Assembly (NCBI RefSeq): GCF_019059575.1
Contig: NW_024883487.1
Location: 19,610 to 83,609, forward strand
DNA from: Amphibalanus amphitrite
Lineage: Eukaryota > Arthropoda > Thecostraca > Balanomorpha > Balanidae
Direction of reading: 5' to 3'
Length of the DNA stretch: 64,000 nt
Below the pieces are notes generated by a model, which saw only the letters and a list, made by a program, of their open reading frames with translations, was not told the origin of the DNA and searched no databases. Below are positions 49,879 to 62,027 of the stretch, one piece after another. Position 1 is the first letter of the stretch. Every line of letters begins with the position of its first letter. The position numbers and the translations under genes are program-made.

Positions 49879-52800
49879 GGCGAGCCGACACGACAGAGCA
49901 GGGCGGAGCCCTACACCCTGTCCGCACCTGACGTGACGTTGCACCACGTCAGATGGGCGGGCCGGGTCGCGTGGCACCCCCAGGATGCGCTCTCATCTGA
50001 CCACCGACCGATCCTCGTGGACATAACGGTCGGAGAGAGGGCCCCGCGGCAGCAGCGTCGTCGCCGGCGGCCCCGCCTGTCCCTCGCGAAGGCGGACTGG
50101 ACGGAGTACGACCGCCGCGTAGAGGAGGGCGTTCGGGCAATGCCGCCATGGACGGAGCACACTTCGCTGAGGGAAGCCAACGACGAGCTCACAAGGGTAA
50201 TACTGGAGGCGGCGGAGGCGGCGATCCCGAGAGGGGCCCGCAAGACTCCTAAACCGTGGTGGAATGAGGAGGTGGATGCAGCTGTCAGACGCCGGAACCA
50301 GCTGCGCGGCCTGGCCAGAACCGACCCCGGCCAGGGAGCGGCATGGAGAGAGGCAGAACGTGAAGTTCGCAGGCTGATCGTAGAGGCGCGCCGAGCCTCA
50401 TGGCGCGACTTCACGAGCCAGCTGAGCCTCCGCACCGATGCAAGAAAGGTGTGGGACACGATGAAGGCCCTGGACGGCAAGGGCGCCCCCATGCGGCAAG
50501 ATGAGGAACTGCGGGTTGGCGCTAAATCCTACTCCTCAGACAAGAGTAAGGCGGACGCCTTCATGAGGGTGTACGCCGGGGCTAGCCACCTCCCCCCACG
50601 GGTCAAGAAAGACCGCCCGTTCCGACATGACCTGACCAAATTCATGAAAGGGCAATGTGCGGGCTGCGATGGAAACCGCACTGGCTGCTGCAGCCCCTTC
50701 GGGAGAAGGGAACTGGACATGGCCATCTCCAAGCTCGCCGGACGCAAGGCCCCCGGATCTGACGGGGTAACCAACGAGATGATCGTGCACCTCGGCGACG
50801 CCGGGCGGGAGAAGCTGCTTGAGCTTGCGAATCTCAGCTGGGCCCGGGGTGAACTCCCCTCGATCTGGCGCAAGGGCACAATCGTGCCGATTCTCAAGAA
50901 AGGGAAGCCCCGTGACCAGCCCGGCTCCTACCGCCCCGTCAGCCTGCTCAGTTGCCTGGGGAAGGTGGTCGAGCGGCTGGTCCAGGCGCGCCTCTACTGG
51001 CTGGTCGAGCGGAGGAACCTGCTGCACCCGGCCCAGGCGGGGTTCCGGCGGGCGCGCTGCACGGAAGACCAGGTGATGAAAGTCACCCAGGCTGTCGCGG
51101 ACGGATTTCAGAGGAGAAGGAGGACGGTCATGGCCCTGGTCGACTTCAAGCGGGCCTTCGACCGCAAGTGGCACATCGGGCTCCTATGGAAGATGGCTGA
51201 CCTCGGACTGCCGCGCTGCCTGGTGGCGTGGGTCCGTGCTTTTCTGGAGGACCGGCAGGCGCGCGTCCGCTTTAACGGCCAGCTAGGAGGCTACCGCTGC
51301 GTGCGGGAGGGCACGCCGCAGGGAGCGGTGCTCTCGCCGCTCCTGTTCCTTCTCTTCATCAATGATATCGCCACCGACTTCCCGCCGGGAGTCGAGATCA
51401 CCCTCTTCGCAGACGACCTGGCTATCTTCGCCACTGAGAGGACCATCGCCGAGGCTGAGACGAGGGTCCAAGCGGCGCTCAACGAACTGTTAAAGTGGGC
51501 GGACCGCTGGAAGATGGAGGTCAGCGCGGAGAAGACCGTGGCCACTGTCTTCACCCTCGACCCTCACGAGGCGAGACGGGAGGCCTGCCTGCACATGAGG
51601 ACCACCAGACTACGACACGAACCGACGCCGACCTTCCTGGGGGTCACGTTCGACCGCACACTATCCTTCAAGCAGCATGTGGCCAGCCTCAAGGCCAGGA
51701 TGGTCAGAAGGTGCAACGCCCTGAGAGCAGTTGGAGGAAAAGCCTGGGGAGCGAGCACCACGGACCTGAGGACGCTCTACCTGGCTTACATCAGGGCGTG
51801 CGCGGACTACGCTGCAGCGGGCTGGATGTCAGGAGTGGCCCCCACTACGCTGGAACAGTTGGAGGTCGCCCAGCGCCAGGCATGCCGGATCATCACCGGC
51901 TGCCTCAGGTCCACCCCGGCGCCAGCGCTGGAGCGCGAGGCGGACGTGATGCCGTTCGCGATACGGCGGAGGCAGCTGACGGCCGCGGCGACCCAGCGGC
52001 ACCTGAGAGACCTCCCGGGGGATCCCCTGCAGCCGGTGCTGACAGCGACGAGGCCCAGACAGCGGCTCCACCGAGATCGAGGCTGGGCCGACACGGGACT
52101 CAGTACGTCCTCGGACGCTGGTCTGGGGGACCTCCCGCGGGAGCCGGTGCTGGTGGTCCCACGGACGCCGCCGTGGGAGAGTGCCGCGGGAGGCGTCACC
52201 ATCAGCAGTGCTGTCACGAGACCGACAAAGAGAACGGACCCACCGGACAAGCGGTTGGAGGCGGCACAAGAGACCCTGGCGGGACTCCCGCCAGCCGACT
52301 ACACCGTATTCACAGACGGATCGGCCACAGACGGTGTCGAAAATGGCGGGGCGGGAGCCGTTGTCTTCCGGGGGGCGACGGAGCTGGAGAGGATCCGGAC
52401 CCCTGCAGGCCGCTGGACCTCCAGCTACCGCGCGGAGCTAACGGCGCTCGACTCTGCCCTCGCGTCCCTCCTGAGGGGCGCGGAGGGCCCTGCTCCGCGG
52501 GAGGTACGAATATGCACCGACTCCCAGTCGGCCCTGCGTCGCCTCGCGGAGGGCCCGGCGGCGCAGACGGATGTCCTGGCGGACAGAGTCTGGCAGAGGC
52601 TGCTGGACCTAGCCGACCGCGGGACGCACACGTCCCTGCAGTGGGTTCCCGGCCACGCCAGGCTCCCCGGCAACGAGCTGGCCGACGAGATCGCACGGGA
52701 AGCCGCCAACCTGGAGCAGCATGACGTGCCGATAGACCTCCCGTCAGCAAAAGCCAGGCTGAGGAGGCACGCCCACCGGGAGTGGGAACAGCGGCTGCAA

Positions 52801-53133
52801 CCGACCCGCTACGCCCTGCAGAACGGAGTGCGCCGCCCCCCTACGGCTGAGCGCCTGGGACTCTCCCGCCGGGAGTGCGTGGAGGTCGCGAGACTCCGTA
52901 CCGGCCACTCACTGATGCTGCGGGAGTATCGACACCGAATTGGCCTGGAAGATGACCCCACCTGCCCGGAGTGCGGGCTGGAGGATGAGACACTAACTCA
53001 CCTCCTGACCGACTGCCCCGCCCGGGCAGATGCGAGGCGAAGGATATTTGGAGAAAACGAGCCGGAGATAAAGGAAGCACTGGGAGACCCGACGAAGCTG
53101 GTGGAGCTCCTGAGGCGGCTGGGCCGCCTGTGA
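49879..53133 (+). CDS. APE endonuclease (C-terminal part), RT, RNase H polyprotein of element C
   Basis: The frame is open from the first base of the element: GEPTRQ and SAPDVTL match the same endonuclease segment in A and B, so the GTG/ATG choices further in are not true starts. The end of the EN domain is SSDHRPIL. A Cys-rich spot near 50658 precedes the RT. RT has YRPVSLLS, LVDFKRAFDR (near 51137), GTPQGAVLSPLL and FADD (near 51407). RNase H has FTDGSATDG (near 52309), CTDSQSA and WVPGHARLPGNELAD (near 52643). It ends with CPECG...H...C (near 52963). It is more distant from A and B than they are from each other. No internal stop; dead only through 5' truncation. Confidence 0.9.
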   Translation, partial: GEPTRQSRAEPYTLSAPDVTLHHVRWAGRVAWHPQDALSSDHRPILVDITVGERAPRQQRRRRRPRLSLAKADWTEYDRRVEEGVRAMPPWTEHTSLREANDELTRVILEAAEAAIPRGARKTPKPWWNEEVDAAVRRRNQLRGLARTDPGQGAAWREAEREVRRLIVEARRASWRDFTSQLSLRTDARKVWDTMKALDGKGAPMRQDEELRVGAKSYSSDKSKADAFMRVYAGASHLPPRVKKDRPFRHDLTKFMKGQCAGCDGNRTGCCSPFGRRELDMAISKLAGRKAPGSDGVTNEMIVHLGDAGREKLLELANLSWARGELPSIWRKGTIVPILKKGKPRDQPGSYRPVSLLSCLGKVVERLVQARLYWLVERRNLLHPAQAGFRRARCTEDQVMKVTQAVADGFQRRRRTVMALVDFKRAFDRKWHIGLLWKMADLGLPRCLVAWVRAFLEDRQARVRFNGQLGGYRCVREGTPQGAVLSPLLFLLFINDIATDFPPGVEITLFADDLAIFATERTIAEAETRVQAALNELLKWADRWKMEVSAEKTVATVFTLDPHEARREACLHMRTTRLRHEPTPTFLGVTFDRTLSFKQHVASLKARMVRRCNALRAVGGKAWGASTTDLRTLYLAYIRACADYAAAGWMSGVAPTTLEQLEVAQRQACRIITGCLRSTPAPALEREADVMPFAIRRRQLTAAATQRHLRDLPGDPLQPVLTATRPRQRLHRDRGWADTGLSTSSDAGLGDLPREPVLVVPRTPPWESAAGGVTISSAVTRPTKRTDPPDKRLEAAQETLAGLPPADYTVFTDGSATDGVENGGAGAVVFRGATELERIRTPAGRWTSSYRAELTALDSALASLLRGAEGPAPREVRICTDSQSALRRLAEGPAAQTDVLADRVWQRLLDLADRGTHTSLQWVPGHARLPGNELADEIAREAANLEQHDVPIDLPSAKARLRRHAHREWEQRLQPTRYALQNGVRRPPTAERLGLSRRECVEVARLRTGHSLMLREYRHRIGLEDDPTCPECGLEDETLTHLLTDCPARADARRRIFGENEPEIKEALGDPTKLVELLRRLGRL

Positions 53134-53192
53134 GGCGTCCCCCCGTATGGCTTTGCCAGCCAAGGGCCGGAAGCACTTCAACTTCAACTTCA
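49879..53192 (+). mobile_element. Non-LTR retrotransposon C, 5'-truncated
   Basis: A clean 12-bp duplication accttctgtacc lies at 49867-49878 and 53193-53204; the unbroken target is seen in all other units. It ends in a hexamer tail, (acttca)3-like, at 53174-53192. 5' truncation is within the endonuclease. Confidence 0.92.
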
Positions 53193-53412
53193 ACCTTCTG
53201 TACCTCCTCGGCGGAGAGCGGGTGGCCGTTGGTGGCCCGCCGCAGCCCGTCCCGGTAGCCGGCCGCCCCATCCGGCGGCACGCCCTGGGGAGTCATAGCA
53301 TAACACTCAGGCAGGTTCAGGTTTCAGTCCGACACACAGAACCGTCCGGCGACACGCCCTGGGGGCGACATATGGGCGCGCTCAGGGCTCAGGTACAGGT
53401 CTCGCGAGATTA

Positions 53413-53603
53413 AGCGGTAGGTTTTGCACTTTTACATTTCCGGTTATATCTCAGAAACTAATCGATCTACGATGAAGCCATTTTACACGATCATGGCCGG
53501 CTTGTACCCAACAAGTCGATTGCATCTTCAACACTTAAAAGCTTAAGACGACAAAGATATAGCCTGAAGTACACTAAATTTTCTAGGTGCAAAACCTACC
53601 GCT
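53413..53603. mobile_element. MITE-like repeat, unit S6
   Basis: 191 bp, one base missing near 53506; both ends present. Confidence 0.72.
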
Positions 53604-54273
53604 AAAACCCGCGAGCCCTGTACCATGCACAAGGGCGCCGGGTGCAGTGTCTGTGTGTCCCTGACTGACCTGCAGCGGTGACGCTGTCACAGAAAGCACC
53701 TGTTCATTGCCCAATGGATCCAGCCCAGTTCCGGCCGCCCGAGTGCCCGCACGTACGCAGCCAGTGTTACGGTCTGTGTTCGATCTATGTTACGGTCTGT
53801 GTTCAATCTATTTTACGCCCTGTGTAACGACCTGCGTTACGGCTTGTGTTACGGTCTGTGTTACATACCCTGTTCTGGGCGGTCTCCACCTTGACCCTCT
53901 TAGCATCCCAGAGTCGGTATTGGTAGACGTGCGCGTTCTCTGCCGAGACGTCCCGCAGGTGAACGAGCAGGTTCTGTAGGCCGACCAGCGTCTCAGCTGG
54001 CACCTGAGAAGGTCAGGAGAGGGTAGGGGAGGTCAGTGGTGTACTGGCGTCTGACATAGACCAGCGGACAGGGGGAGGGGAGAGGGAGAGGAGTCTGGTG
54101 GCGCAGAAGGACCGTTCCGCGCTTGAAAGTGGACATATCTGAGGACCGTTCCGCGCGCGCTGACACTGCCTCTAGAACCGTTCTGCGAGCAGTCAGACAT
54201 GCAGACCGGATTGATGTTTTGAAACTTTGACATAATAAACTTTAATTAAATCGACACAGGTACTCTAACCGCA

Positions 54274-55054
54274 TGTGTTTTTTATATCGCGGACAAAAAA
54301 GTGGGGATTGTTAGGGTTAAGCAGGGAGTCACCGATGTTAGATCCCTCTCTGGGTCCTTTCATAGGTCACGGTCCTGACCCGAGATAGCTGAGCTGTGTC
54401 GCAGCCCTGACCTCAGACAGCTGAGCTGTGCACGCCGTCGGCTCGGCCGTCGGTCGCCACAGCCGCTGACGCCAGTGTCCAAACAGCTCCAAACAATATC
54501 CGGCCCTGTATAGCAGGATAAGCCATCAGAGGCGGGAGTGATCAATGGAGGGACGCGAAACACTAACGCCAAGGGGATGACAACTGCTGAGGAATAAAGA
54601 AACTACATGAGATGATGTTTTTCGTACTCCAGCGTAGTACGAAAAACATCATCTCACGCTCTCAGTCCCAGCGGATAAAAACAACACCTAAGAAAGAAAC
54701 TACATGCAGGTACACTGGGAACACGTCATGCTGGAGTTGACGTGTTCCCAGCCCGTCCTGTACCATGCAGCCCGTTCCGGTGATCACTCCCGCCTCTGAT
54801 GGCTTATCCTGCTATACAGGGCCGGATATTGTTTGGAGCTATTTGGACACTGGCGTCAGCGGCTGTGGCGACTGACGGCCGAGCCGACGGCGTGCACAGC
54901 TCAGCTGTCTGAGGTCAGGGCTGCGACACAGCTCAGCTATCTCGGGTCAGGACCGTGACCCCCTATGAAAAGACCCAGAGAGGGATCTAACATCGGTGAC
55001 TCCCTGCTTAACCCTAACAATCCCTACTTTTTTCTCCGCGCTATAAAAAAACAC
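54274..55054. repeat. Palindrome of unit L7
   Basis: Arms are 54274-54545 and 54781-55054; the direct third arm is 55139-55410. Confidence 0.8.
54596..54705. repeat. 84-bp hairpin insert, unit L7
   Basis: The stem-loop is 54609-54655, with perfect 13-mer flanks. Confidence 0.75.
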
Positions 55055-55515
55055 ATGCGAGTTATAAAAAAAAACACATCCCTATCAACCAGTCCCTATC
55101 AACCAGTTAATTAATTCGACACAGGTACTCTAACCGCATGTGTTTTTTATATCGCGGACAAAAAAGTGGGGATTGTTAGGGTTAAGCAGGGAGTCACCGA
55201 TGTTAGATCCCTCTCTGGGTCCTTTCATAGGTCACGGTCCTGACCCGAGATAGCTGAGCTGTGTCGCAGCCCTGACCTCAGACAGCTGAGCTGTGCACGC
55301 CGTCGGCTCGGCCGTCAGGCGCCACAGCCGCTGACGCAAGTGTCCAAACAGCTCCAAACAATATCCGGCCCTGTATAGCAGGATAAGCCATCAGAGGCGG
55401 GAGTGATCAATTGAGAGACGCGAAACACTAACGCCAAGGGGATGACAACTGCTGAGGAATAAAGAAACTACATGCAGGTACACTGGGAACACGTCATGCT
55501 GGAGTTGACATGTTC

Positions 55516-57483
55516 CGCGCACTGGCACTTATACTGATAGACCAGCCCAGCCTTCTCTTTGATCCCTAATTTGTCCTTGGGTTTGACGAGCCTAGCACTA
55601 AGGTTCGCTGCAGGTCTCGTGCTGACCTTCGCGTAGGGTCGGAGGACGCGCGTGACCTGTTCACTCACCCCCTGGATGTAAGGGATGCTTACATAAACCC
55701 GTTTGTCCTCCTCCTGTTCCCTGCCTACCCGTTCAGAACCACCACCCTCTCCCATGCGTAGTCGTTCTCTATTTTTTACCCGCCTGTGGATACGGCGCAC
55801 CATTCGCTTTGGGTAGTGGTTCCTCACCAGTGCCCGTTCTATCTTCCCTGTCTCGCGTTCCTCGTCCTCAGGTGTTGTCGTGAGTCGTGATGCCCGTGTG
55901 AAAAGTGTCTGTGGGACTGATGCCTTGTGCTGTGAGCTGTGGTGTGATTCATAGTGAAGGTATTTGTCCGTATGAGTTGCTTTCCTGAACACCTCGGTCT
56001 TCATGGTCCCCCCTCCCAGTCTATGTACCTTTACATCCAAAAAAGGTAAGGATCCCTCCTTTTCCTCCTCGAGCGTGAATTCAATCCTCTCGTGCTGAGC
56101 GTTGAGGTGGTCGAGTAGTTCACCTACCTGATCTTTCTTTAAGATCACGAACGTGTCATCTACGTAGCGTCTCCACAGTTTCACTGGGTGTGGAAACGAC
56201 TGGAGTGCACTGGATTCGAACGATTCCATGAACAAGTTGGCCACCACAACGCTCACTGGCCGTGCCCCACTTTTGCTTAAAGAACTTTCCGTTAACCCTA
56301 AAGTAAGTAGTACCCAAACAGAGCCGTAACAATTTTATGATATCCTCGACCTCCAGTGCTGTTTCCGCTCTTACCTTGCTTTCCTCATCCAAAAACTCTT
56401 CTTCGAGTCTCTGGCGTGCTACTTCACATGCTGCCTCTGTCGGTACCGATGTGAACAGCGCTTTGACGTCAAAAGAAACCATGGTCTCATCGTCACTGAG
56501 CGTAACATCTCGTAAACTCTCTTTGAAACTCGCCGTGTCCTTGACATGATGTTCAGACTTGCCTACCAGAGGAGATAATATGCTAGCTAAATGTTTGGAC
56601 AGCTGGTACGTTACACTGCCTATGCTAGACACGATGGAACGTAGCGGAACGCCCTGCTTGTGCACCTTCGGTAGCCCATAAAGCAATGGCGGAGTCGGGT
56701 CCGACGGGTACAGTTTTAGATACGTTTTTCTGTCCAATTTGCCCTGTTGTTCTAAGTCCTTTAGCGCCCCCCTTACCTCTCGTGTGTACCTACCGGTTGG
56801 GTCCCTATCCAGTTCAGTGTACGTGTCGTGATCCCCTATTAGTGTTTCTAACCTACTTTGATACTGCTCACAGGTCATCACACATACAGATCTACCCTTA
56901 TCTGCAGGTAAAATCATAATAGCTTGCCTATCTTGTAGGTCACGTAACGCTTTCCACTCCCCCTTACTGAGATTTTTGCTTTGCGGGGGACGGAAGGAAT
57001 TGAGAGCTTTGGTGACCTCGAATCTAAGCCTATTCGCTACATCCGGTGTTACATCGTCTGAACGGCACACACTTTCGACCGCCGAAACAAAATCCGCGAC
57101 TGGAACGCTTGTCGGCGTCGGTACAAAATTGAGCCCTTTACGTAGCACACTGACCTCATCGTCACTTAGGCTTACCCCAGACAGATTGACCACCCACTTA
57201 TCTCCATTGTCCTCCCCCTGTCCACCAGTCTCCTCCTGCTCACCGGTCTCCTGTCTGTCCTCCTGCTTACCAGTCTCCTGGCCACCGGTCTCCTGCTCAC
57301 TGGTCGTGAGCAGGATACATACCTCGTGGTGGTATGTATTTTGGTAGGTGTTTGAGACGTTTGAGACGTATTGTCTTGTATTTTAATGCATTTTAAAGCA
57401 CGGCTGACGAAGGGAGCAGAAGCTTCCGAAAGCTACCGAATCAATATACGCATTACTGGTGTCGAAGAATTGGTTCCTAAATA
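55516..57483 (-). pseudogene. Penelope-like element RT, defective copy in L7
   Basis: Same deletion (near 56255) and 3' cut-off. It has its own changes: RQAIMILPADK for RQDIM and CQCAEHV for CQCGEHV. The two overlapping frames are 57193-56156 and 56256-55468. Confidence 0.9.
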
Positions 57484-57607
57484 AACAACTCTACATTGCT
57501 GTACAGCTAATACGCTTTTCACCTGGTGGCCAGTAGAGGCACTAACAGTTACTACAACTGACGGTCAGAAGCACCCAACACACACCGTGCCGCTCCCAGT
57601 AACATAC

Positions 57608-58868
57608 CAGGATGTAGACCCCAGTCGGGCAGCGCTCCGGCGTCCGGTAGTCGCAGCTGGTCCAGCAGTGACAGCAGCCGGCCGGCGCTGCCCTCCGGCG
57701 CCGTCCGACAGGCGTTCACGGCCACCACCCTGACGGACAGACGTTACACGGTCAGCAAAGAGCCGACACTCGGTCAGCGGACAGTGGCGTTGGGTCACCG
57801 GATGGCAGAGCATCGCCGCAGCACACAGACCAGACAGGACTGTGCCGACAACGCAACCCCGTTGGAGTAACATGACCCTAATAAATGCACCGATAATGCT
57901 CTGGTCTATCTCCATTATTTATAATAATAAAAAAATGAAAGAACAACTGAGATGAGGGAAAGGAGTGAGGCGTCTGTTAGGGTCCCCGTGCAATACGCCC
58001 GGTGCGGTGACTGACCTCTGCGCCGCTAGCTGGAGAGCTGGTTCACCCGGCTGACGACCTTCTGTACCTCCTCGGCGGAGAGCGGGTGGCCGTTGGTGGT
58101 CCGCCGCAGCCCGTCCCGGTAGCCGGCCGCCCCATCCGGCGACACGCCCTGGGGAGTCATAGCATAACACTCAGGCAGGTTCAAGTTTCAGTCCGACACA
58201 CAGAACCGTCCGGCGACACGCCCTGGGGGCGACACATGGGCGCGCTCAGGGCTCAGGTACAGGTCTCGCGAGATTAAGCGGTAGGTTTTGCACTTTTACA
58301 TTTCCGGTTATATCTCAGAAACTAATCGATCTACGATGAAGCCATTTTACACGATCATGGCCGGCTTGTTACCCAACAAGTCGATCGCATCTTCAACACT
58401 TAAAAGCTTAAGACGACGAAGATATAACCTGAAGTACACTAAATTCTCTAGGTGTAAAACCTACCGCTAAAACCCGCGAGCCCTGTACCATGCACAAGGG
58501 CGCCGGGTGCAGTGTCTGTGTGTCCCTGACTGACCTGCAGCGGTGACGCTGTCACAGAAAGCACCTGTTCATTGCCCAATGGATCCAGCCCAGTTCAGGA
58601 GGGAAGAGTGCCCGCACGTACGCAGCCAGTGTTACGGTCTGTGTTCGATCTATGTTACGGTCTGTGTTCAATCTATTTTACGCCCTGTGTAACGACCTGC
58701 GTTACGGCGTGTGTTACCGTCTGTGTTACATACCCTGTTCTGGGCGGTCTCCACCTTGACCCTCTTAGCGTCCCAGAGTCGGTACTGGTAGACGTGCGCG
58801 TTCTCTTCCGAGACGTCCCGCAGGTGAACGAGCAGGTTCTGTAGGCCGACCAGCGTCTCAGCTGGCAC
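57608..58868 (-). pseudogene. Exon-like segments X3, X2, X1 of unit L7
   Basis: X3 is 57608-57729, X2 58026-58148 and X1 58734-58868 (VSEENAH for VSAENAH). Confidence 0.5.
58277..58468. mobile_element. 192-bp MITE-like repeat, unit L7
   Basis: Complete; the right inverted end has one change (gtgtaaaacc). Confidence 0.72.
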
Positions 58869-59138
58869 CTGAGAAGGTCAGGAGAGGGTAGGGGAGGTCA
58901 GTGGTGTACTGGCGTCTGACATAGACCAGCGGACAGGGGGAGGGGAGAGGGAGAGGAGTCTGGTGGCGCAGAAGGACCGTTCCGCGCTTGAAAGTGGACA
59001 TATTTGAGGACCGTTCCGCGCGCGCTGACACTGCCTCTAGAACCGTTCTGCGAGCAGTCAGACATGCAGACCGGATTGATGTTTTGAAACTTTGACATAA
59101 TAAACTTAAATTAAATCGACACAGGCACTCTAACCGCA

Positions 59139-59807
59139 TGTGTTTTTTTATATCGCGGACAAAAAAGTGGGGATTGTTAGGGTTAAGCAGGGAGTCACCG
59201 ATGTTAGATCCCTCTCTGGGTCCTTTCATAGGTCACGGTCCTGACCCGAGATAGCTGAGCTGTGTCGCAGCCCTGACCTCAGGGCTCAGACAGCTGAGCT
59301 GTGCACGCCGTCGGCTCGGCCGTCAGTCGCCACAGCCGCTGACGCCAGTGTCCAAACAGCTCCAAACAATATCCGGCCCTGTATAGCAGGATAAGCCATC
59401 AGAGGCGGGAGTGATCAATGGAGGGACGCGAAACACTAACGCCAAGGGGATGACAACTGCTGAGGAATAAAGAAACTACATGCAGGTACACTGGGAACAC
59501 GTCATGCTGGAGTTGACGTGTTCCCAGCCCGTCCTGTACCATGCAGCCCGTTCCGGTGATCACTCCCGCGGGGCCGGATATTGTTGGGAGCTGTTTGGAC
59601 ACTGGCGTCAGCGGCTGTGGCGACTGACGGCCGAGCCGACGGCGTGCACAGCTCAGCTGTCTGAGGTCAGGGCTGCGACACAGCTCAGCTATCTCGGGTC
59701 AGGACCGTGACCCCCTATGAAAAGACCCAGAGAGGGATCTAACATCGGTGAGTCCCTGCTTAACCCTAACAATCCCTACTTTTTTCTCCGCGCTATAGAA
59801 AAACACA
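59139..59807. repeat. Palindrome of unit S8
   Basis: Arms are 59139-59417 and about 59571-59807. The right arm has the short-unit 24-nt deficit beside the loop. Confidence 0.78.
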
Positions 59808-60499
59808 TGCGAGTTATAAAAAACACATCCCTATCAACCAGTCCCAAACAGTGTACCAAATTTGAGCGCAATCGGCGTGGCAGTTCAGGGTTCAAGATAT
59901 ATGAGCAACCCAAAATCGCTACTGCAGCAGAATAACGAACACTCTTGGCCCTTCACGTCGCACGTGTCACGACGCTCACCATGATACATCAGTTGTAGTC
60001 AATAACTCACCAAGATACATCAGTTGCAGTCAATAACGAGATGGAAGGGATAGGATTACGCGCAACAAAGAGTAACGCAGGTCAATCAGCCCAGCGGTTG
60101 CTGACTTACAAGCCTATTAAAAACGTTACAGGAATACGCTTCGCTAGCTCAAACGTAATAGAGTAGAATCATTACATATATGCAATTGCTACTATTTCCT
60201 GGTTTTCTTTATAGGCCAAGGCTTGGTAACTGATAACTCTGCTGCCCTGTAATGGGTCCGGCCCGCTGTGGCGAGTGAAGACACTCGCTCTGACTGACTG
60301 GACCGCCAGCCGAGACGCTGCTGACTCTGGTGGTGAATGGTGAGCGGAAGAGGAGAAAGTTTACGCCAAAGCTGAAGCAACTCTACATTGCTGTACAGCT
60401 AATACGCTTTTCACCTGGTGGCCAGTAGAGGAACTAACAGTTACTACAACTGACCGTCAGAAGCACCCAACACACACCGTGCCGCTCCCAGTAACATAC

Positions 60500-61757
60500 C
60501 AGGATGTAGACCCCAGTCGGGCAGCGCTCCGGCGTCCGGCAGCCGCAGCTGGTCCAGCAGTGACAGCAGCCGGCCGGCGCTGCCCTCCGGCGCCGTCCGA
60601 CAGGCGTTCACGGCCACCACCCTGACGGACAGACGTTACACGGTCAGCAAAGAGACGACACTCGGTCAGCGGACAGTGGCGTTGGGTCATTGGATGGCAG
60701 AGCATCGCCGCAGCACACAGACCAGACAGGACTGTGCCGACAACGCAACCCCGTTGGAGTAACATGACCCTAATAAATGCACCGAAAATGCTCTGGTCTG
60801 TCTCCATTACTTATAATAATAAAAAATGAAAGAACAACTGAGATGAGGGAAAGGAGTGAGGCGTCTGTTAGGGTCCCCGTGCAATACGCCCGGTGCGGTG
60901 ACTGACCTCTGCGCCGCTAGCTGGAGAGCTGGTTAACCCGGCTGACGACCTTCTGTACCTCCTCGGCGGAGAGCGGGTGGCCATTGGTGGCCCGCCGCAG
61001 CCCGTCCCGGTAGCCGGCCGCCCCATCCGGCGGCACGCCCTGGGGAGTCATAGCATAACACTCAGGCAGGTTCAGGTTTCAGTCCGACACACAGAACCGT
61101 CCGGCGACACGCCCTGGGGGCGACATATGGGCGCGCTCAGGGCTCAGAGGTACAGGTCTCGCGAGATTAAGCGGTAGGTTTTGCACTTTTACATTTCCGG
61201 TTATATCTCAGAAACTAATCGATCTACGATGAAGCCATTTTACACGATCATGGCCGGCTTGTTACCCAACAAGTCGATCGCATCTTCAACACTTAAAAGC
61301 TTAAGACGACGAAGATATAGCCTGAAGTACACTAAATTTTCTAGGTGCAAAACCTACCGCTAAAACCTGCGAGCCCTGTACCATGCACAAGGGCCCCGGG
61401 TGCAGTGTCTGTGTGTCCCTGACTGACCTGCAGCGGTGAGTCACAGAAAGCACCTGTTCATTGCCCAATGGATCCAGCCCAGTTCCAGCCGGCCGAATGC
61501 CCGCACGTACGCAGCCAGTGTTACGGTCTGTGTTCGATCTAAGTTACGGTCTGTGTTCAATCTATTTTACACCCTGTGTAACGACCTGAGTTACGGCTTG
61601 TGTTACGGTCTGTGTTACATACCCTGTTCTGGGCGGTCTCCACCTTGACCCTCTTAGCGTCCCAGAGTCGGTACTGGTAGACGTGCGCGTTCTCTGCCGA
61701 GACGTCCCACAGGTGAACGAGCAGGTTCTGTAGGCCGACCAGCGTCTCAGCTGGCAC
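60500..61757 (-). pseudogene. Exon-like segments X3, X2, X1 of unit S8
   Basis: X3 is 60500-60621, X2 60917-61039 and X1 61623-61757 (HLWDVS for HLRDVS, as in S5). Confidence 0.48.
61170..61361. mobile_element. 192-bp MITE-like repeat, unit S8
   Basis: Intact, with both 17-bp ends. Confidence 0.72.
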
Positions 61758-62027
61758 CTGAGAAGGTCAGGAGAGGGTAGGGGAGGTCAGTGGTGTACTG
61801 GTGTCTGACATAGACCAGCGGACAGGGGGAGGGGAGAGGGAGAGGAGTCTGGTGGCGCAGAAGGACCGTTCCGCGCTTGAAAGTGGACATATCTGAGGAC
61901 CGTTCCGCGCGCGCTGACACTGCCTCTAGAACCGTTCTGCGAGCAGTCAGACATGCAGACCGGATTGATGTTTTGAAACTTTGACATAATAAACTTTAAT
62001 TAATTCCACACAGGTACTCTAAGCGCA

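Larger units (their letters stand above)
49418..54003 (-). pseudogene. Exon-like segments X3, X2, X1 of unit S6
   Basis: X3 is 49418-49539; X2 is split by element C (49836-49878 and 53205-53284); X1 is 53869-54003. Confidence 0.48.
40432..54031. repeat. Array unit S6 (short type b), split by mariner and element C
   Basis: Unit sequence is 40432-40917, 48302-49878 and 53205-54031. Subtype b carries about 100 bp (near 49090-49185, ttcctggttttctttatagg) in place of the subtype-a stretch. S8 has the same. Confidence 0.85.
54032..58896. repeat. Array unit L7 (long type, undisturbed)
   Basis: 4865 bp, the same length as L2. Its left part carries L1-type variants (caattgagag at 55408, MVRRIHRR). 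Its right part carries L4-type variants (gctgacgaag near 57402, gaggcacta near 57537), so it is mosaic. Confidence 0.9.
58897..61785. repeat. Array unit S8 (short type b)
   Basis: 2889 bp: palindrome 59139-59807, short-type segment 59840-60370 with the subtype-b stretch, X3, X2, MITE and X1. The right end of the unit has small indels of its own (near 61148 and 61439). Confidence 0.88.
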
